From Uloborus plumipes (taxonomy: Eukaryota; Arthropoda; Arachnida; Araneae; Uloboridae), in NCBI GenBank assembly GCA_038373865.1, contig JAXGGA010003935.1, forward strand, positions 31,174 to 95,173: a stretch of 64,000 nucleotides of DNA, in the 5' to 3' direction. The notes below the pieces were generated by a model. It saw only the letters and a list, made by a program, of their open reading frames with translations. It was not told the origin of the DNA and did not search any database. The position numbers and the translations under genes are program-made. Every line of letters starts with the position of its first letter. Positions within the stretch are counted from its first letter, which is position 1. Below are positions 13,201 through 28,200 of this stretch, one piece after another.

Positions 13201-16200
13201 ACAAAGTACCTACCGGAAACGTATGCATTATCTTCAATAAAAGCGTATTGAAGCCTTGAAACACATTCCCGTATAACCGCACACACATATAAAGAATTTT
13301 CATTAGCACTGGTTTTACAGAAATGAAATCAGATTTTCTTTCTCAGTGCAAAGGGTTTTTATTTGTTATACATTAAATATTTGCTTCAGTGTTGATTTAT
13401 ATTTTTTAGTGTTCTCATGCCTTACGAGATCCAACTGGAACGGACTTGAAGGAGGTTTGGAAGAGATTGCATAGAAAACCAACTCCAAAAACTTTGAGCC
13501 CACTCGACGAACAAAAACATATAAAAGGTAAAAACATCATAGATCTGAATGAATTACAAAGCATATTTTTCCATCTCTTTTTAATTAATGCTAAAGAAGA
13601 ACATTATTATTTGGTTGAAACAAAAACATACGGAACTTCGTGCAGTAACTTCAAGGCAGAAGTGAAAAACACAATAACCAGCGAGAAGCGTATATACTAG
13701 AATACAACTTAACTTGACACTGAACGTCACTACGGGCGGAGCCAATAAGAGCTCACAAGCAGTTACTGATCTCCTCTAATTCGCCAAGTAGTCTGTGACG
13801 TTTTATCTAGCTCGATTTTCATAGGCTAACGTCACGATGTTTTTTTCAAGAAACGTTGCAGTGTAGTATAGTAACATGTGGTCGGAAAGGCTTGACAGGA
13901 GCGCCCCGATGTGAGGTCACGGGAGGTCACTGTGACCTCCCAATAATTTCCGCATTCGGCACTTTTTGCTGACGATTCGGCAGTTTGAAGACAGTATTGC
14001 AACATTGAGATTATTTGTTCTTTTTAGTTTTTAGAATTGTTTTTTAAAAGATGCCTAATGTTTTTTCTCACTAAATGTGACTATGCATGTACGACATATG
14101 TGCATGCTTGTATTTTATCATTCGGTAAAATTGGAGCTTTATTCGGAAATTGATAATTTTTTCCCTCCCAAAAATGTTAGTTCGGGGCACCCTTGATACT
14201 TCACGCGATATATACACACAGAGCTAGGAGCTGATGGGTACGAAACAGGTCATTAATTTACTATGCAAAAACTTTTAAACTTTATTTTAGATTATGAAGT
14301 TTAAACGGAAAGGTTTAAAGCTAAATCCGTAGCTTGTAACTTTTGAGCATTCGTCGTAACGACGATGCAGCGTTGGAGGAAAGCTTCAGAATCTCTATTA
14401 TTTTGCGTTCGTCAGTGAATTGTAACTGTAATGCAAATATTACAAATGCTGGCCACAAATTTTAGCAACTGCTTTAAAATTTTCTCAAAAACTAAAATGT
14501 TGTGTAAAATCATCTTTGTGTATTAATTTATCATTATTTGTGATCTGCTCTGCATCTTTCACTGCCTTGCTTTGTGTGCTTGTAGTATAGCAGAAATGTA
14601 TTTTTGGTCATATGTTCCAAAATTATTCTTCCATGTTATTGTGTGCCTTACGTCCCTTCTAACTTTATGTACCAAGTTCTTGGTTACCCTATATACTAAT
14701 AACATAACGGAAACTTTAGTTCCGGATTTCTTCATCTAGAACTGGATAGGAAAAATAATAGTTTGAACTGGAACTGAAAAGAAACAATTAGTGTTAAGTA
14801 GGCCCCTAAAAATTTTTAAATATAAGCTGACAATACATCAACCAGAAATAAAATTCCCTGTCATTTGTACCATCCGAGTCTCTACGTTCAAATCGAGCGA
14901 TAATTCTGGAATATAAGTTAGTCGCTAAAACAATTCCACCGAATTCGAGCCAAAAAAAAAAAGAGTTTTCCTTGCGAAGCATTTCTTACAACCATCAATA
15001 AGTGAGTGAGTGAGCTTACTGTCCATTCATGGGAAGATTTATTACAAGTACGCAAGTCACTGTAACTCCATTCCACCGTGTTAAAAATTCTTCGCAGTTT
15101 TTATAATTAGTATAAAGCGTACCAAAGCAATTGATAAGGATGGCAATGGTAAATAACCTGTAATCTATGTGCACTGTAAAATATGAATATTGTTTTTACA
15201 GTATAATACAGCTAATTTTACAGCAATTTTATAGTATAAACTGTAAAACTACTAATTTTACGGGAGTGAACTGTAAAATTGCTAATTTACAGTTTATTAC
15301 TGTAAATTTTACAGTTTTAAGCTGGAACCTATGCTGCCAGTGTGACACTGTTTCATTTACAGTATAATGCAGCTCATTTTATGGTAATAAAAAATAAACT
15401 GTAAAATTCTTAATTTTACAGTAAGAAACTACAGTTTATTACTGCACTTTTACAATTTTAAACTGAAACCTCTGGCTTCGGAATTTTTTTATAAAAGCAA
15501 CGACTTATTTTTTGCAGTGTAGTTTCTTGTTATTCATTACATGTTCCTCTCAATCTGCATCCCAGGTGTGCTCATTCGCGCTCAGTCTTCTCCCGACCAT
15601 TCTGACGAGGACGAATGCAACGTGGCGCGCCTCGTCGACCTCCCCGGTTTTGAGGACAACGTGTCTGCAAGCAACACTGTTCGAATCCTGTTCAGGCTGG
15701 TGTGTGGGGAGGTGGCACTCCAACTGGCCAGGTCCAGCGATTTGGCGGATAAGCCCTACCTGTTGCTGAGGGCGGAGAAGCTGTGCGTGGATGTGGCGCA
15801 CATGGAGTATGGGCCTGCTCTACAGGCTTCGCTGCATCGGATACAGCTCGTGGATAAACTCCATAAAGGTAAGCTGAGATTTGATTATGTACAGAATGAC
15901 TGCTACTGTTGAATTGCATTTGAAATATCTGTACCTCAGAACCAGACTAACGTAAGTCCATTTTCGTCACTTTTCAGTAGAGGGCGTTCAGTTCAGTATG
16001 CAAAGGATGGGACTTGCGCTCTTTTAACGCTGCTAAATAATTGTGAAGGAATTTCTTTTCTGTTTACCCATGTGGGTTGTTTTGTACATTTTCACGTACG
16101 TCATCCCATAATTTGTTAAATTTAACATTGTTGAATATGTACAAAGGGATGGCGTATTTTTGAAAAAAAAAAAGAACAACGTTTTCAAGGGTGGATGCGG

Positions 16201-19200
16201 AATGGTATTCTACATACAATGCAACAAAAAGTGAAAAACACTGGTTTTGGACTTACGTCGTTCTGGTTCTGAGGTACAGATATAGCGGAGGAAGTCGAAA
16301 CCTATAATTGTACTTATATTTTTGAAGACTATATACAGCCAAGCCCGCTTAATGGAAAAGCTTTTGCTACGAAAACTATTCTAATAAGCGGGATATTTCA
16401 TCATCTGGGATCAAAATAATGCACAATAATGTTTGGTAAATAGAAAATGTACTATATTAATCGGATATTCTTTCAACCGATATTCTAATAAGCAGGCTCA
16501 ACTGTTATGATTCTACCAGGTTGCCGATTTCACTAAGGTTTGGGGCATTAGGAATCCCTGGAATTGATATTTTGCGCAATAATTTAATGCAATAAGTTGT
16601 TGATCAGCGACTGACTAATGCATACAAGTTATTAATTCAGGAACATTTTCTTCTCTTTTTAATAGGATCATCGGGAGAATACTTGGAGCTGATCAGCTCT
16701 GACAATGCAGCGGATATGATAACAGTTCTGTACAGAAAAGTAAGTATTTCGAAAAGCTCAAAACAATTTGTCATATTTAAGTACACGAGTAACGAAATTT
16801 TATTGTTGTATTGTGTTTGTTTTAACAAAAAATGAACGTGGTGATTTTGAGAAACTAGCAAACTCGCAAGAAACTGTTGTGTTACATAGCATTAATACAT
16901 GATGCTATATACATCTGTCGTTTACGACTTTAACGTCTTTCAAGTACCTTCATGAACAATCTTCTTCACCCATATGACTCATATTATACTTTGTTTTCAA
17001 AGCGCAAATGTATCTTAATCTTGTTTCACTCATTCTTCAAAATGATTCTGAAACTTTCACACTTAGGCTACTTTTGTAACTGATACTTTTTATCAAGTCA
17101 TACTCAAAACTCTAAGAGATCAGAAACAGGCTTAAAACTTACGGTTGAGAACTTTGATTTTTCAACCTGTGCTCCCAAACCTTTGATTTTTCAACCCAAA
17201 CCTATCATTTTAGTGATATTTTTTAACGAGGTTGAAACATGCAATTATTTCTTTAAAAGTAAGAATTTCTTAGTTTCATAAACCATTCAACCACAGCAAT
17301 TTCCAACATCATCCAAGTAATCTTCAACATCTTCTCACCTATTTATGAAGAGTCGGAAAGGGCTATTCTGACACCTGAACAAAATAAATAAATGGATACC
17401 TAGAAACATACAAAAAACTTTTTTTTGTATCGAATAGTAAATTTATTGAAGAAGTTAAAGCAAGAGAAGTTTTTTTTTGTCATTTATAGACTGAAAAGAA
17501 GCCGAAAGAATTTTATTTTTGTAATGTGTTGAAATGAATGCAAATTTTGTCATCTGAAATCTGATATGAATTTCATTTTTGAATATTTGTTAGTTTGTGC
17601 ATTCAATTACTTCATCACATACACGTACTTTTTCAGTTTTATATTTATTTTAATTTATTGTTTCTTTTCTTTCCATTTTGCCTTGTACTTGCATAGGCAA
17701 TTATCTGTTAAGAAATAAGAGTATAGGTTTTTTTTTTTTTTTATTTCATTGGTTACGTATTGTTAATAGAATTATACACTGTACAGAACATTTTAAAGTA
17801 AATTTCCATTTAACTACTATGCATAAGCCAATAAATTAGTATTTTTGATGAAACTAAAGAAAAGATCAGCTGTTTTTTAGACTATCTGTAATGTCAACCA
17901 GAAACAGAAACATTTTGATAATACATAGGCGACCAATTATTAAACTATAAAATCACGATACATTTAACGATACATTACGTATTTGTTTAAAAAAAAAGCC
18001 TTTTTTTAACACCCTGATACACATTTATTACTTCTCTATTGCTATGCAAAATGCTAAAAAAAGTGCCTGGTGTACCGTGTAACAAGTAACAATTCATATA
18101 TTATAACTGTGAATAAGTATCCTTCAACATGAACCACGTTTTTTTAATTTCTGAGGTCTATTCGTAATAGGTGCAAGCAAACTGTCCAGAGTTCAAGAGT
18201 CATTTTCATCAGGTCGAACACTCATTAGTGGTGGACGTGAACACCTTGTCGGTTGCCTTTCACAGAGAAGCTTTTATCACTCTCGCTAGATTTCTCCTTT
18301 ACGTGGGGGCGAAGTAAGTAATTATGTACGCCTTGCTATTCGTAGTTTTTCAATTTACTTCCTGTTAAAATAAAGGACTTCACATTACTTTATTGAACTT
18401 CTGTTGAGTAACTGTATATTTAATAGAGCTAAACTTTTGGCAATACCAGAATTTCGAAAAAATAGAAACTGTTAAATAGAAAAAATTACGTTGTTAAAGT
18501 TCAATATCTTTCGATCGTGTTCCTGCAAATTTAGAAACAGCTGACTTTTCAAAAACAATTGATACTTTTCCAATAATTCATTAAAGGTTAATTTTTATAC
18601 AATCTGGCTGTTGAAAGGAATATGAATCAGGTATAAAACTGGATTATGAGTCGGTAAATTGGTATACCAACTTCTTTCCCATTGCTTTCTTAGCTCTTCT
18701 CTTTAAAAAGTCATGTATCTTTTCCAGAATAAAACCGAAGTCAACTGGTGACTTTCGCCTCTACAATGGACTACCTAAGGCTTCGGATTTGGTTCTCACT
18801 CATCAATGCGACCCTCCTGTGCCACCCGGTGCCACCAAATTCAGCATATCGGCGAGACTCAACGCGTTGGACGTGAGATTGTGCGACACTGATCAGGAGT
18901 TGGCAGATCTCAAACTGGCCGGCAAGTATAAAATTGTGAATAACATTTATTATACCAAGCACGATCGTGTTCATATAAACTCCATCCATAGATAATCAAT
19001 GACTTGCCATATATGCAAAGCAAAATGTTGGACATAACCAAGTTCAAAACATGAATGAAAATAGATGTTATTGAAATGATAATAAATGCTATTAAGACTA
19101 ATTATTGCGCAGCATCAAATTTCCTAACAACATTACTATTATGCTTGCAGGTCTCGAATGCGACTATGTGCTGAAAGCTAATGAAAAATCTGTTCTTCGA

Positions 19201-22200
19201 GTAGATCTAGCTGAGCTTTGCATGGAAGACTTAATGGAAGATACCTTGTATAGAAAGGTAGGTTTCGTGATGGTTATACTGCTTTTAGGTAACAATGTTA
19301 TGTTTTAAAAAGCATGTCTTCATACATTCTTACTTTTTTCCAGATCTATTCCACTGAAGGTGACAAAGTATTTGACATTAAGGTAAGCTGTTTTGCTTTT
19401 ATTTTTTCGTCATTTATTGTATTATCATTCTTCAAGGAAAAACTCAGCAGTGATATCAATGTTCATAAATGGATTTAACTGTATTACAGTGATGTGCGTT
19501 TCTTTACAGTGGGTTCGCCGGAGTGCGCACCAGAAAGAAATCGTGGAAGGCGCCAGAAATAAGGATTCACTTCCTGTTCGTGTAGATGGAAGTCTCAGGG
19601 TTCGTTTTGGAAGGACTTCTGTTGTTCTGCTACACAGTTTTGCGAATGAGTTACACGTGAGTGTGTTTTCAGATCATTTTTTGTATATTTTTCTCATTCA
19701 AGGCGGAATGGAGGCAGTATAGCACTTTGTGATATCGTTGTTTACTTGGTGCTGAGGTGATTGAGAACGTTTATTTTAACATGGTAATTTGCAGTATCAT
19801 CTATATATTTCATGAAAGGTGTTTTTGTGGATACGCTATAACTTTTTAAATGTTTCAGCAAACTTCAAAAGTAAGACAGCATTTTGAAGATTTTTTCACC
19901 ACTATCAGCGGAAATAAGCAAACACATCACATGCTTGGTTATAATTCATAAAATTTACTTTAATAACCGGGTTTTTGAATTCTTTCTGTCAAGCGCGAAT
20001 GCTTAGCATGGCTTAGATAGCATGTTTTATTGCTCAAACATTCTTCTTTTGCCGGAACCAAAAATTAACCCTTCACCGTAATGATGGCAAGCTTGGTCTT
20101 TCGAGTAACTTAGTGTAATCTATTTGTAGAAATATTGGTACATATGGATGTGACACAATCTCACGCCTGCTGTCACAAACATACCCCAAAATAGTGGGAA
20201 ACAGTATTTTCCTTATCGCACTACACGATTTATTGCCGCCAAGTCTTTTTTTTTTTTTTTTTCTTTTTTGTGAGAATTTGTAGTACTGCTGACATTTTTT
20301 CTGTTGAACCAATAAAAAACATTTTTTCCATTAATGTCTTTTTTTTCATTTTGTTTATTGAAATTTAAAATTGAACATTTTGTACTTTGTTTAAAAGTAT
20401 ATGAAAATTTAGTTTATTTGCATTTACGAGAGTTTGCCGTTTTCAGCGCTTCATGGAGCCATTTTTGAATCCTGATGCTACCACATTTGTCAGGCGAACC
20501 ACGGAAGAAAAATTACAACAAAAAGTAAGACTTCATTCAAAACTTATCTTAACTTCTGACATATTATTCATAGCAGTGAATAAAATATTACACCTAAAAT
20601 ATAAAGTAACGAAATAAACCTAGAAAGCTCTCTTCATTCTACTGAAAAATAATTCCGCTCTTAACCAATCGAGCTTTGGTGTTAGAGAAACACAACCAGC
20701 TCAGAACTTTATTAGTTAAAGGTTTTGCTCATTAATGGATTTCGCATATGGGTCGTCGTTTACTGCGTGAAATTAAATTTTGTCCAGCTCTCAGAAATTG
20801 ATATTCATTTATAATCTTCTTTTTTAATTTAATGATTGTATTCACCATGCCTGCAAAGGCAAAGTGAGTCATTTAGAGAGACAGTAAAACATATTTTTAG
20901 CACCAAAAAATAATGATTAGATGGTTCTGTAAACGCAAAGTAATAATAATAATAATAATAATGATATAAATAATAAAAAATTAATAAATGAAATATTCAT
21001 TACTTTTTTTTAGTCTATTTTGAATACATTAACAAGAAACACAGATACAGTTTCTGCTAATTAAAATTCTAAACTTATTTTCAAAGACAAAATTTATCAT
21101 ACAAATTTTCCTTGCAAATTTCACATCATTATAAATGCTTTATCGAAGCCAACAATTATCTTGACCTTGAAAATTTCAACTTTTAGGTGACCGAGTTTCA
21201 CCAGAGTGGCTTGCGGTATCAGGTGTCTGTTGAAATCCACGCCCCAACGGTGCTTCTCCCACAAAAGGCCACCTCCCCCAATGCTTTAGTTCTTCAACTT
21301 GGTGAACTAAGTGTGGAAAACTTTTTTCAAGAAGAAACGGATGAACAGTGCATAGACAATCTACTAGTTAGACTCCATGCTTTCCAACTCGCCAGGTAAG
21401 TTAGTGAAGCAAAATGCTTGAAACATTTTGATAAAAAATCTAAAAACGGAACTCTGTAAACTGCCCGATTAACAAAATTAAAATAAAACATTTGATTTAT
21501 TTAATGAATTGTTATGCTTCATTAGTACCAATGAATAACAATGTTTTCAGACGAGACTTGTACCTTTTAGTATTTTTTTAATTTCAGCTGAAAATATAGC
21601 TCCTGATTATAGTTTGGTTTCAGCTGAAAATTGCACTGTTAAAACTGTTTCGTTTTCGGTTTAAATGTTTTTTTTTTTTTTGCATTTTTTCTTTCGGTGA
21701 AAATGGCACTTTATAAAACTATTTCAAACAAATCTTCTTATTGCTATGTATTATACGTTGAGTTTTGTAATTTTTATGACAACAAGCATAGATTATATTT
21801 TGCTGCTGTTGTCTAATCAACATCAAACTTATTGTGACATTTCGTTTTATACATACATGAAAATATTATGTAAGTTTCTCAAAACGATTCAGCTCATTGA
21901 TGATAATGTCCATAAAGTCTGTTCTCAAGTTCTTGAGCTAGTAGTGAGTTTTTGAATCGAATAATATTCAATAGGGAATCCAATGTATTTGTTTATACAA
22001 TGTACCCAAGCAGCATCAACTCATCAGATTTTGCTCAGCCGATCATCGAACTCATCGTAAACTGATCCCGTAACGCACGATGACATCGTTCCAATCAGTA
22101 TCCGAGCACGGTTTTCGATGGCATACTTTTCATCGGAAAGCGACGTCCTTCTGATCAACTTTCCCGATGAAAATAAGCCGAGCATCCAAAATTGATCCTA

Positions 22201-25200
22201 AATTCATTTGCACGGAACTGCACTGCTCCAAATCTCATCGTATTTCGAGCAAAACTCATCGGATTTTGCTGCTCGGATTCTGTTTGGCCGATGAGACATA
22301 TTGGAGCAATTTCCGATGAGAACTCATCGAATCCGATCATCGGCTGATGAGAATTTCATCGGGTTTCGATGAATGGCCGATCATCTGCCGATGAGATGAT
22401 GCTGCTAGGGTACCTATGAAAACGCAGGGCTTTAACTTCAGTTATGATAGCTTTTTTTTTTTTTTTTTGTCTGTTAAGCTTTTGTTACTAATCTTTATAA
22501 AACTAATGTAGTATAGTGCGTTGAATAAAACTAGAATATGAAATTTTCAGGGCAGTTATATTATTGGATGGTAGGATGGAGATTCGAGAACCAATTGTCG
22601 AGCCTTTGAAAGTGCGTTTGGACATCAAGCGAGCTTTGAAGCCATTCAATAAAGAAGGTCTTCTTTATCAAATTAATGGAAGTATGGATCTCATCAAGGT
22701 ATGAATAACGCATTGGTCCTCACAAAAGTGCTATTGTATACTTCTGCATTTCTCTTTTTATGTCGAAATGTACTTTAAAAGTAAAAAAAATGTTTACCTT
22801 TCGACTGATAAATAATGGAAAAGATCACTTTCACAGAAGAAAGTTTACAAAGCATGCATATGTTTTGGATGTATGAGAAATCGCTTTTTCAGTGAGAGCT
22901 TTCGTATTATCATTCGTATTTTCTCAACAATACAAAAAACTCATTTCATGTTTAATTAGAGCTGCAAGAAATTGGTTTGTGCGAAATTGTTTAGCTTGAA
23001 CGAATTCCAGCATTGATTTAATTGTGTTTATGCTCATGAACAGTGATATTTTTAACACCTCTACAAGTATATTTCTCTCATTGAAAATTGGAAATATGCC
23101 TCAAAAACTTGGATCAAATTATTTTCAAGCTTTGTATTTGAAATACAATTTTAGTATCTTGCTGAGTAAAAAAAAAAATTGAAATTTTTTAACTTAATGC
23201 ATTTAAATGTGTTATTATTCTTTTGAGCACAAAACCATTCAAAGTCTCTGAAACCAAAGTAGTAAAAATATATTTTTTCCCTACCATCTTTCATTCTATT
23301 CTTAAATACATGACATTGATAACTATAACCGTCTTCACTGTGTTCGTATATTTTATTCGTCAAAAATAACGTCTACGCCACTAAAAACTACCAAGAAGTA
23401 TTTTAAGTTATTGAAAAAACCCTATCATTATAGTTGGACATGAATATAAAACTCTTTCGAGTAGAAATATTGTTACTGAAAATACTTTGTATTAATATAA
23501 TTACTCTTTGAAAAATTTCTGGTATAATTTCATTATTATATGCTCATGAACGCAAAACTCATTTCGTGCTGATAACGTTTTTCTAGTTAAATAATATTTT
23601 CCAATTTTGTCATTGCAGGTGAATGTTGGACAACGCGATTTGAGTACTCTGATATCTATTTATCAAGACAATTACTCGCAGTTACAATTCTTTGACAGTC
23701 ACAAAACTGGTAATTGCATTTAAAATAGCATATATGTGTGTAAAAAATTATTTTACGCACTTTACATTTAGATGTAACATTTTCCATGAAAAACGTTATT
23801 TCTTATTCTGCAATACAAAATGCCCTACATATTACCATTATTGACTAATGATAAGCTAGTAAAAGCATTTGAACTGCCGTAGCATTAACTGTCAAAATGG
23901 TTGCTCAGAATAATGGAAAGAATAAGTTCAACTTTAATTATGTTATTGCCTGTATGAATAAATAAAATTTATTTCATTTATTTAACATCTAACTGTACGA
24001 AATGTATAAGATAGTCACAAAAATGTCTTTTCCACACTTTCATCATTTAATTTTCTATTACCAAATACGATTCCACTAGATTACGTTTCTTAGTAACTTT
24101 GAAAGACTTACAAAAATTTTCTCACTTTTATTATTTTCTTTAACACTGTCATAAAAAATTCTTTAATATATATATAATATTCATACTGAATTGCCATTAT
24201 GTTATAATTTATATTAATATTTTTTTCATTTGCAGTGAAAATTTTGATAGAGAGCACGTACTATCAAAAATCAAACATACACAGTAATACTGTAACTCGG
24301 ACGAAATACAGTGTCTTTTCATGGACAAATAATATTTTTACATAGAAGACATAATTCATTTTTTAGCCTCTTGGGGTAGAACTACCAAGAGTTTTGATAC
24401 AATATCCTCTTTCGTGATGATAAGCAAAATAAACACTGAAAAATACTGCAGTCAAACAGTCCTTTGTCTTTGAGCTGGTAGAGAAATGTCATGGTCAAAA
24501 AAATTCTGGCTATTGAAAAGCTCGTTTCCTAATCCGGTAATGAAAGGGTCAAAGTCGGTAAATATAAGCGGAAGATGGTGAGCGTAGCATTCGCTATATT
24601 TTGCAGCAAAACTTTCTGTTGTAACAATTTTTCAGGATTATGTCTCGTCTTTGGTTTAGTGGGGCAATATCGTTGACAAAAGTTTTGAAGACTTGTTAGT
24701 TAGCTACCAAATGGATTAGTATATCAAACGTAGTAACTGAGTTTAGTATGTTTTGTTTCAAAGTACATGTTCATGCTACTGTGAAAATTTTAAGGAAGAA
24801 GAAAAGAAATGACGACGCTCAAAATGCAGGCGAATTTTTTGCATATCCTTTTCTGAGCCTTTAACTTAAACTCAAACAATATGTCAGCCATTAGCTTTAT
24901 GTAATTGCTTTACACACTATACTGCCGTGCTAAGCATAAAAGTCGTATCTGCACGTTTTATCAAAATCGAGACATCGCCACCTGGTGGCTCTTTGTGACG
25001 TATTTTACTAAATAAAATTTTATATTGACGGGCCGTCCTAAATAAAATATTTGAGAACAGGAAATATTTTTGAAAATATTCTGAAAAAGTATCATCTGAA
25101 TCAAATACGTGGAGGTGCAAAACTTAAAAGAGTTTGAACTCGACTGCAAATACCATTTTTGCGCTTAACATGGCAGTATTATATCTCCTCTTTGAATAAA

Positions 25201-28200
25201 TTGCTAATCATGATAAATTTTGGGTTTCTTATTGTGAGAGAAAAATATACTTTTCACCTTGTCGTTCCACAGCTGCCATTTCTCCAGACACAGAAACGGG
25301 TCCAGAGGAAAGTGTTCGTAAACTGGAAGTGTTCCTCTACGCTTCCAATGACGTCAGAAAGGAGGCTTCCATAGCTTTTATACTTGAAGGACTGCAGCTC
25401 ACCCTATATATGGATGGTGAAGATATGGTGAGTGTTGTCCGAACCTTTAAATCTGTGGGATGACTTATTGTTATTTCTAGGTTAAGAAATCTCACTGTTG
25501 CTCCGAGTCTACGAAATGTGGAAATAAATCAGTGTGCCATCATTTGCAACGCAGTTATACGCAGGAGTTGCTCTAATGGATTGTCGACTTCGATTTGGTG
25601 ACCTGCTTGGATTTAGTTATGGGCACAATCAAAAGATTTTCGTTATTAAATGAACTGCAATATGGGTGATTATGGGTATCAAATCATCAGTAATCGAGTT
25701 TCAGTGATTTAGTTTAAACGATTTCAGAATATTAAGGCCTATATCAGTTTCAAATTGAAGGAAGCTCTAGAGTGATTTATGTTTCAAATGAATTCTTCGC
25801 ATGCTCCCAGAGCTGAATGAATTTCTGTTATACTTTCGTGCAGATCCCATGACATTGCTGCCTCAATGGTGTGAGTTTTTTTTTTTTTTTTTGGGGGGGG
25901 GGGATTTTTCTCATTTATTTTACTTTAGCTTTATTGCGCAAACTTGCTTGATTTGGTTTCCGCTGAAAACAAAAGATGAAAAGAACGTTAAATTCAAAAT
26001 CTCGTTTCCTCAAATGTCTCAAAAACTTTTTTTCGTTTTGGTAAATGTTGTGGTTTACCTGCACGTCAGAATACTCCTTCAAAATAAGCTTCCGTATGTC
26101 TGTCTAGAAATGTAGCATATACCCTAGCTGGGTAAAGATCTATTCATTATAGGGTACAAATATCCATCCTGATAAGGAAAAAACATGCATAAATTTAAAA
26201 AAAACTACCTTGAAGCACAACTCACTCTTCACTTCGAAGAGCCCCCTCCCCTTCCCCCCCACACACACACACATTTATTTTTCACCACTAACATCCTAAG
26301 ACTTGCCATCCTGCCGCCACCGCGGAAGACCTTAAAAGCGCAAAAGCACCGAAGTTGGCACCTGCAGTTCTCCGTTGTTTTTGACTGAATTTAAGAGATT
26401 AATGTATATTTTACCTTTAATTTGCTTTATTCTGTTATTTATTTGTTTTTTCTTCTACTTGGAATTTAATTGGCCAATAAACAACAAAACAGCAACAACA
26501 ATGAACTTCTTTCATAGAGTAAAAAAAAAGACAATTATGGAAATAACAAAATATTTACCATTTGACAGGGACAATTTCATGCACCTCTTGCGGCAGAACT
26601 ATTAACGCTCACTGTTGTAAAGGCCCGTAGTTTTGAGGTGAAGGGGGAAGGACAAAAGATATATGATTAATGTGAATTTTCTCAAAAACAGTAAGAACAA
26701 TGCTCATTGACTTGTAAATATCATGTTTTTCCAAAGACGGGGGGGAGGGAGCACTGACCCCCGGACCCTCTTAGATGATGGGCTTGCTGTTGAATACCAT
26801 AGGGCAGCCTGAATTTACACAGGGTATACATGTGCCCAGAGAGAGTATTAACTAATTAAAAATCACGCAAAACTATAGAAATTCTTTAACTAATTTAAAA
26901 GTTTCTCCTTGAGTTTACATTCATTGTTTTTAACTTAGAACTTCCGTACACGCGTTGTTTCGCGTGGTACGCGATAACCAAAGGTTTTAATGGAATTCTG
27001 TAAAAGTAGCTTCTCTACTACCACAGTGTGAGTGCAACGAAAACAGCCACCCTTCGAAAAACGCCGTGATGATCAAGACAAATGCATTATTTTAGTTAAT
27101 AGGTAAAATATGACGATGTTTTTTTTTTCTTGAAGCAAACTAAATATTTTCGTGGGTAGAATAGAATACGGTAGATAAATTCTAAAAGCATTTAATGAAT
27201 GTTGAATTGTACTGATGTACTAGTACAATAATAAATCTTATGGTTTTAAAAATGGAAAAAATAACGATAATGAAAACACAGCGAAATTTATTAGAAGCGT
27301 TTCCTTTATGTTTACACATTAAACACCCAGTCATTAAATTCTACTAAGTAATTGAAAATAAATTTAAGACAAATTGTCCCATTTTTATGTCGAGCGTTAT
27401 TTTTACATTTGCATTGATGAAGTTTTAATTTAGATAGATACATGTGTTACATTGACCATATTAAACTTTGCTGATAAGTTTGATGATTCACAAAGACAAC
27501 TCAAATAGAGTAATGCAGAAGTTTCATTTATTTTTTAATTTAAGTTAATTTGCCATAATACAAAAGTATCAAGTTAGTAGAAAAATAGTTTCATTTAATT
27601 TGATTTACGCCTCTTTTGGCTCGGAACTTCTATTGGTGACTGTAGAAAGTGATTTTTGTTAGTACAAAACATGTCATTCTGTTTTCGATGAACAGTAAAT
27701 CAGTTGGAAAGTTTGAAAGGTTTGCATTTTTGCCTTTCTCTTAGTTTTGCTTTCAATAAACTTAGTTGTATCGTTTCTATTTTATAATTTGAAAGGATTT
27801 TGAAAAAAAAAAAAAAAATACTTTAGTGGCGTCAAAATTGAAGCATATATCGCTGCTTGAAATGAACAACGGCATATCTGCAAAAATCGATTTTTTTTTA
27901 TTTCATCAAAAAATTCTGTTTTTTTAACTCTTTCTTGTGGTATTATCGGCATATCTTTAGTTTCAAAATATCACGCAGCAATCGTTAATATCGTTGTGCA
28001 TAGTTATTATTTTGGCGCGCTTTTCCCAGTAAACAACGACACAGCCGCCATTGTGTCAGTTCTGAATAAGTGCGTGGAGTGTCTATCATCTATGTCTATG
28101 TAAGTTGATTCGACATAAGTACCCTTAATACCATTTTACTTCAAAATGCCGTTTTACTGCAAAAACTTTGAAACGCTCTCCTGAAAAGTCGTGTTTTGCA

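Noticed and set aside
12403..13309. Small ORFs in intron 10
   Set aside because: AT-rich, Lys/Phe-biased translations with no conserved motifs; exon phases do not require an extra exon.
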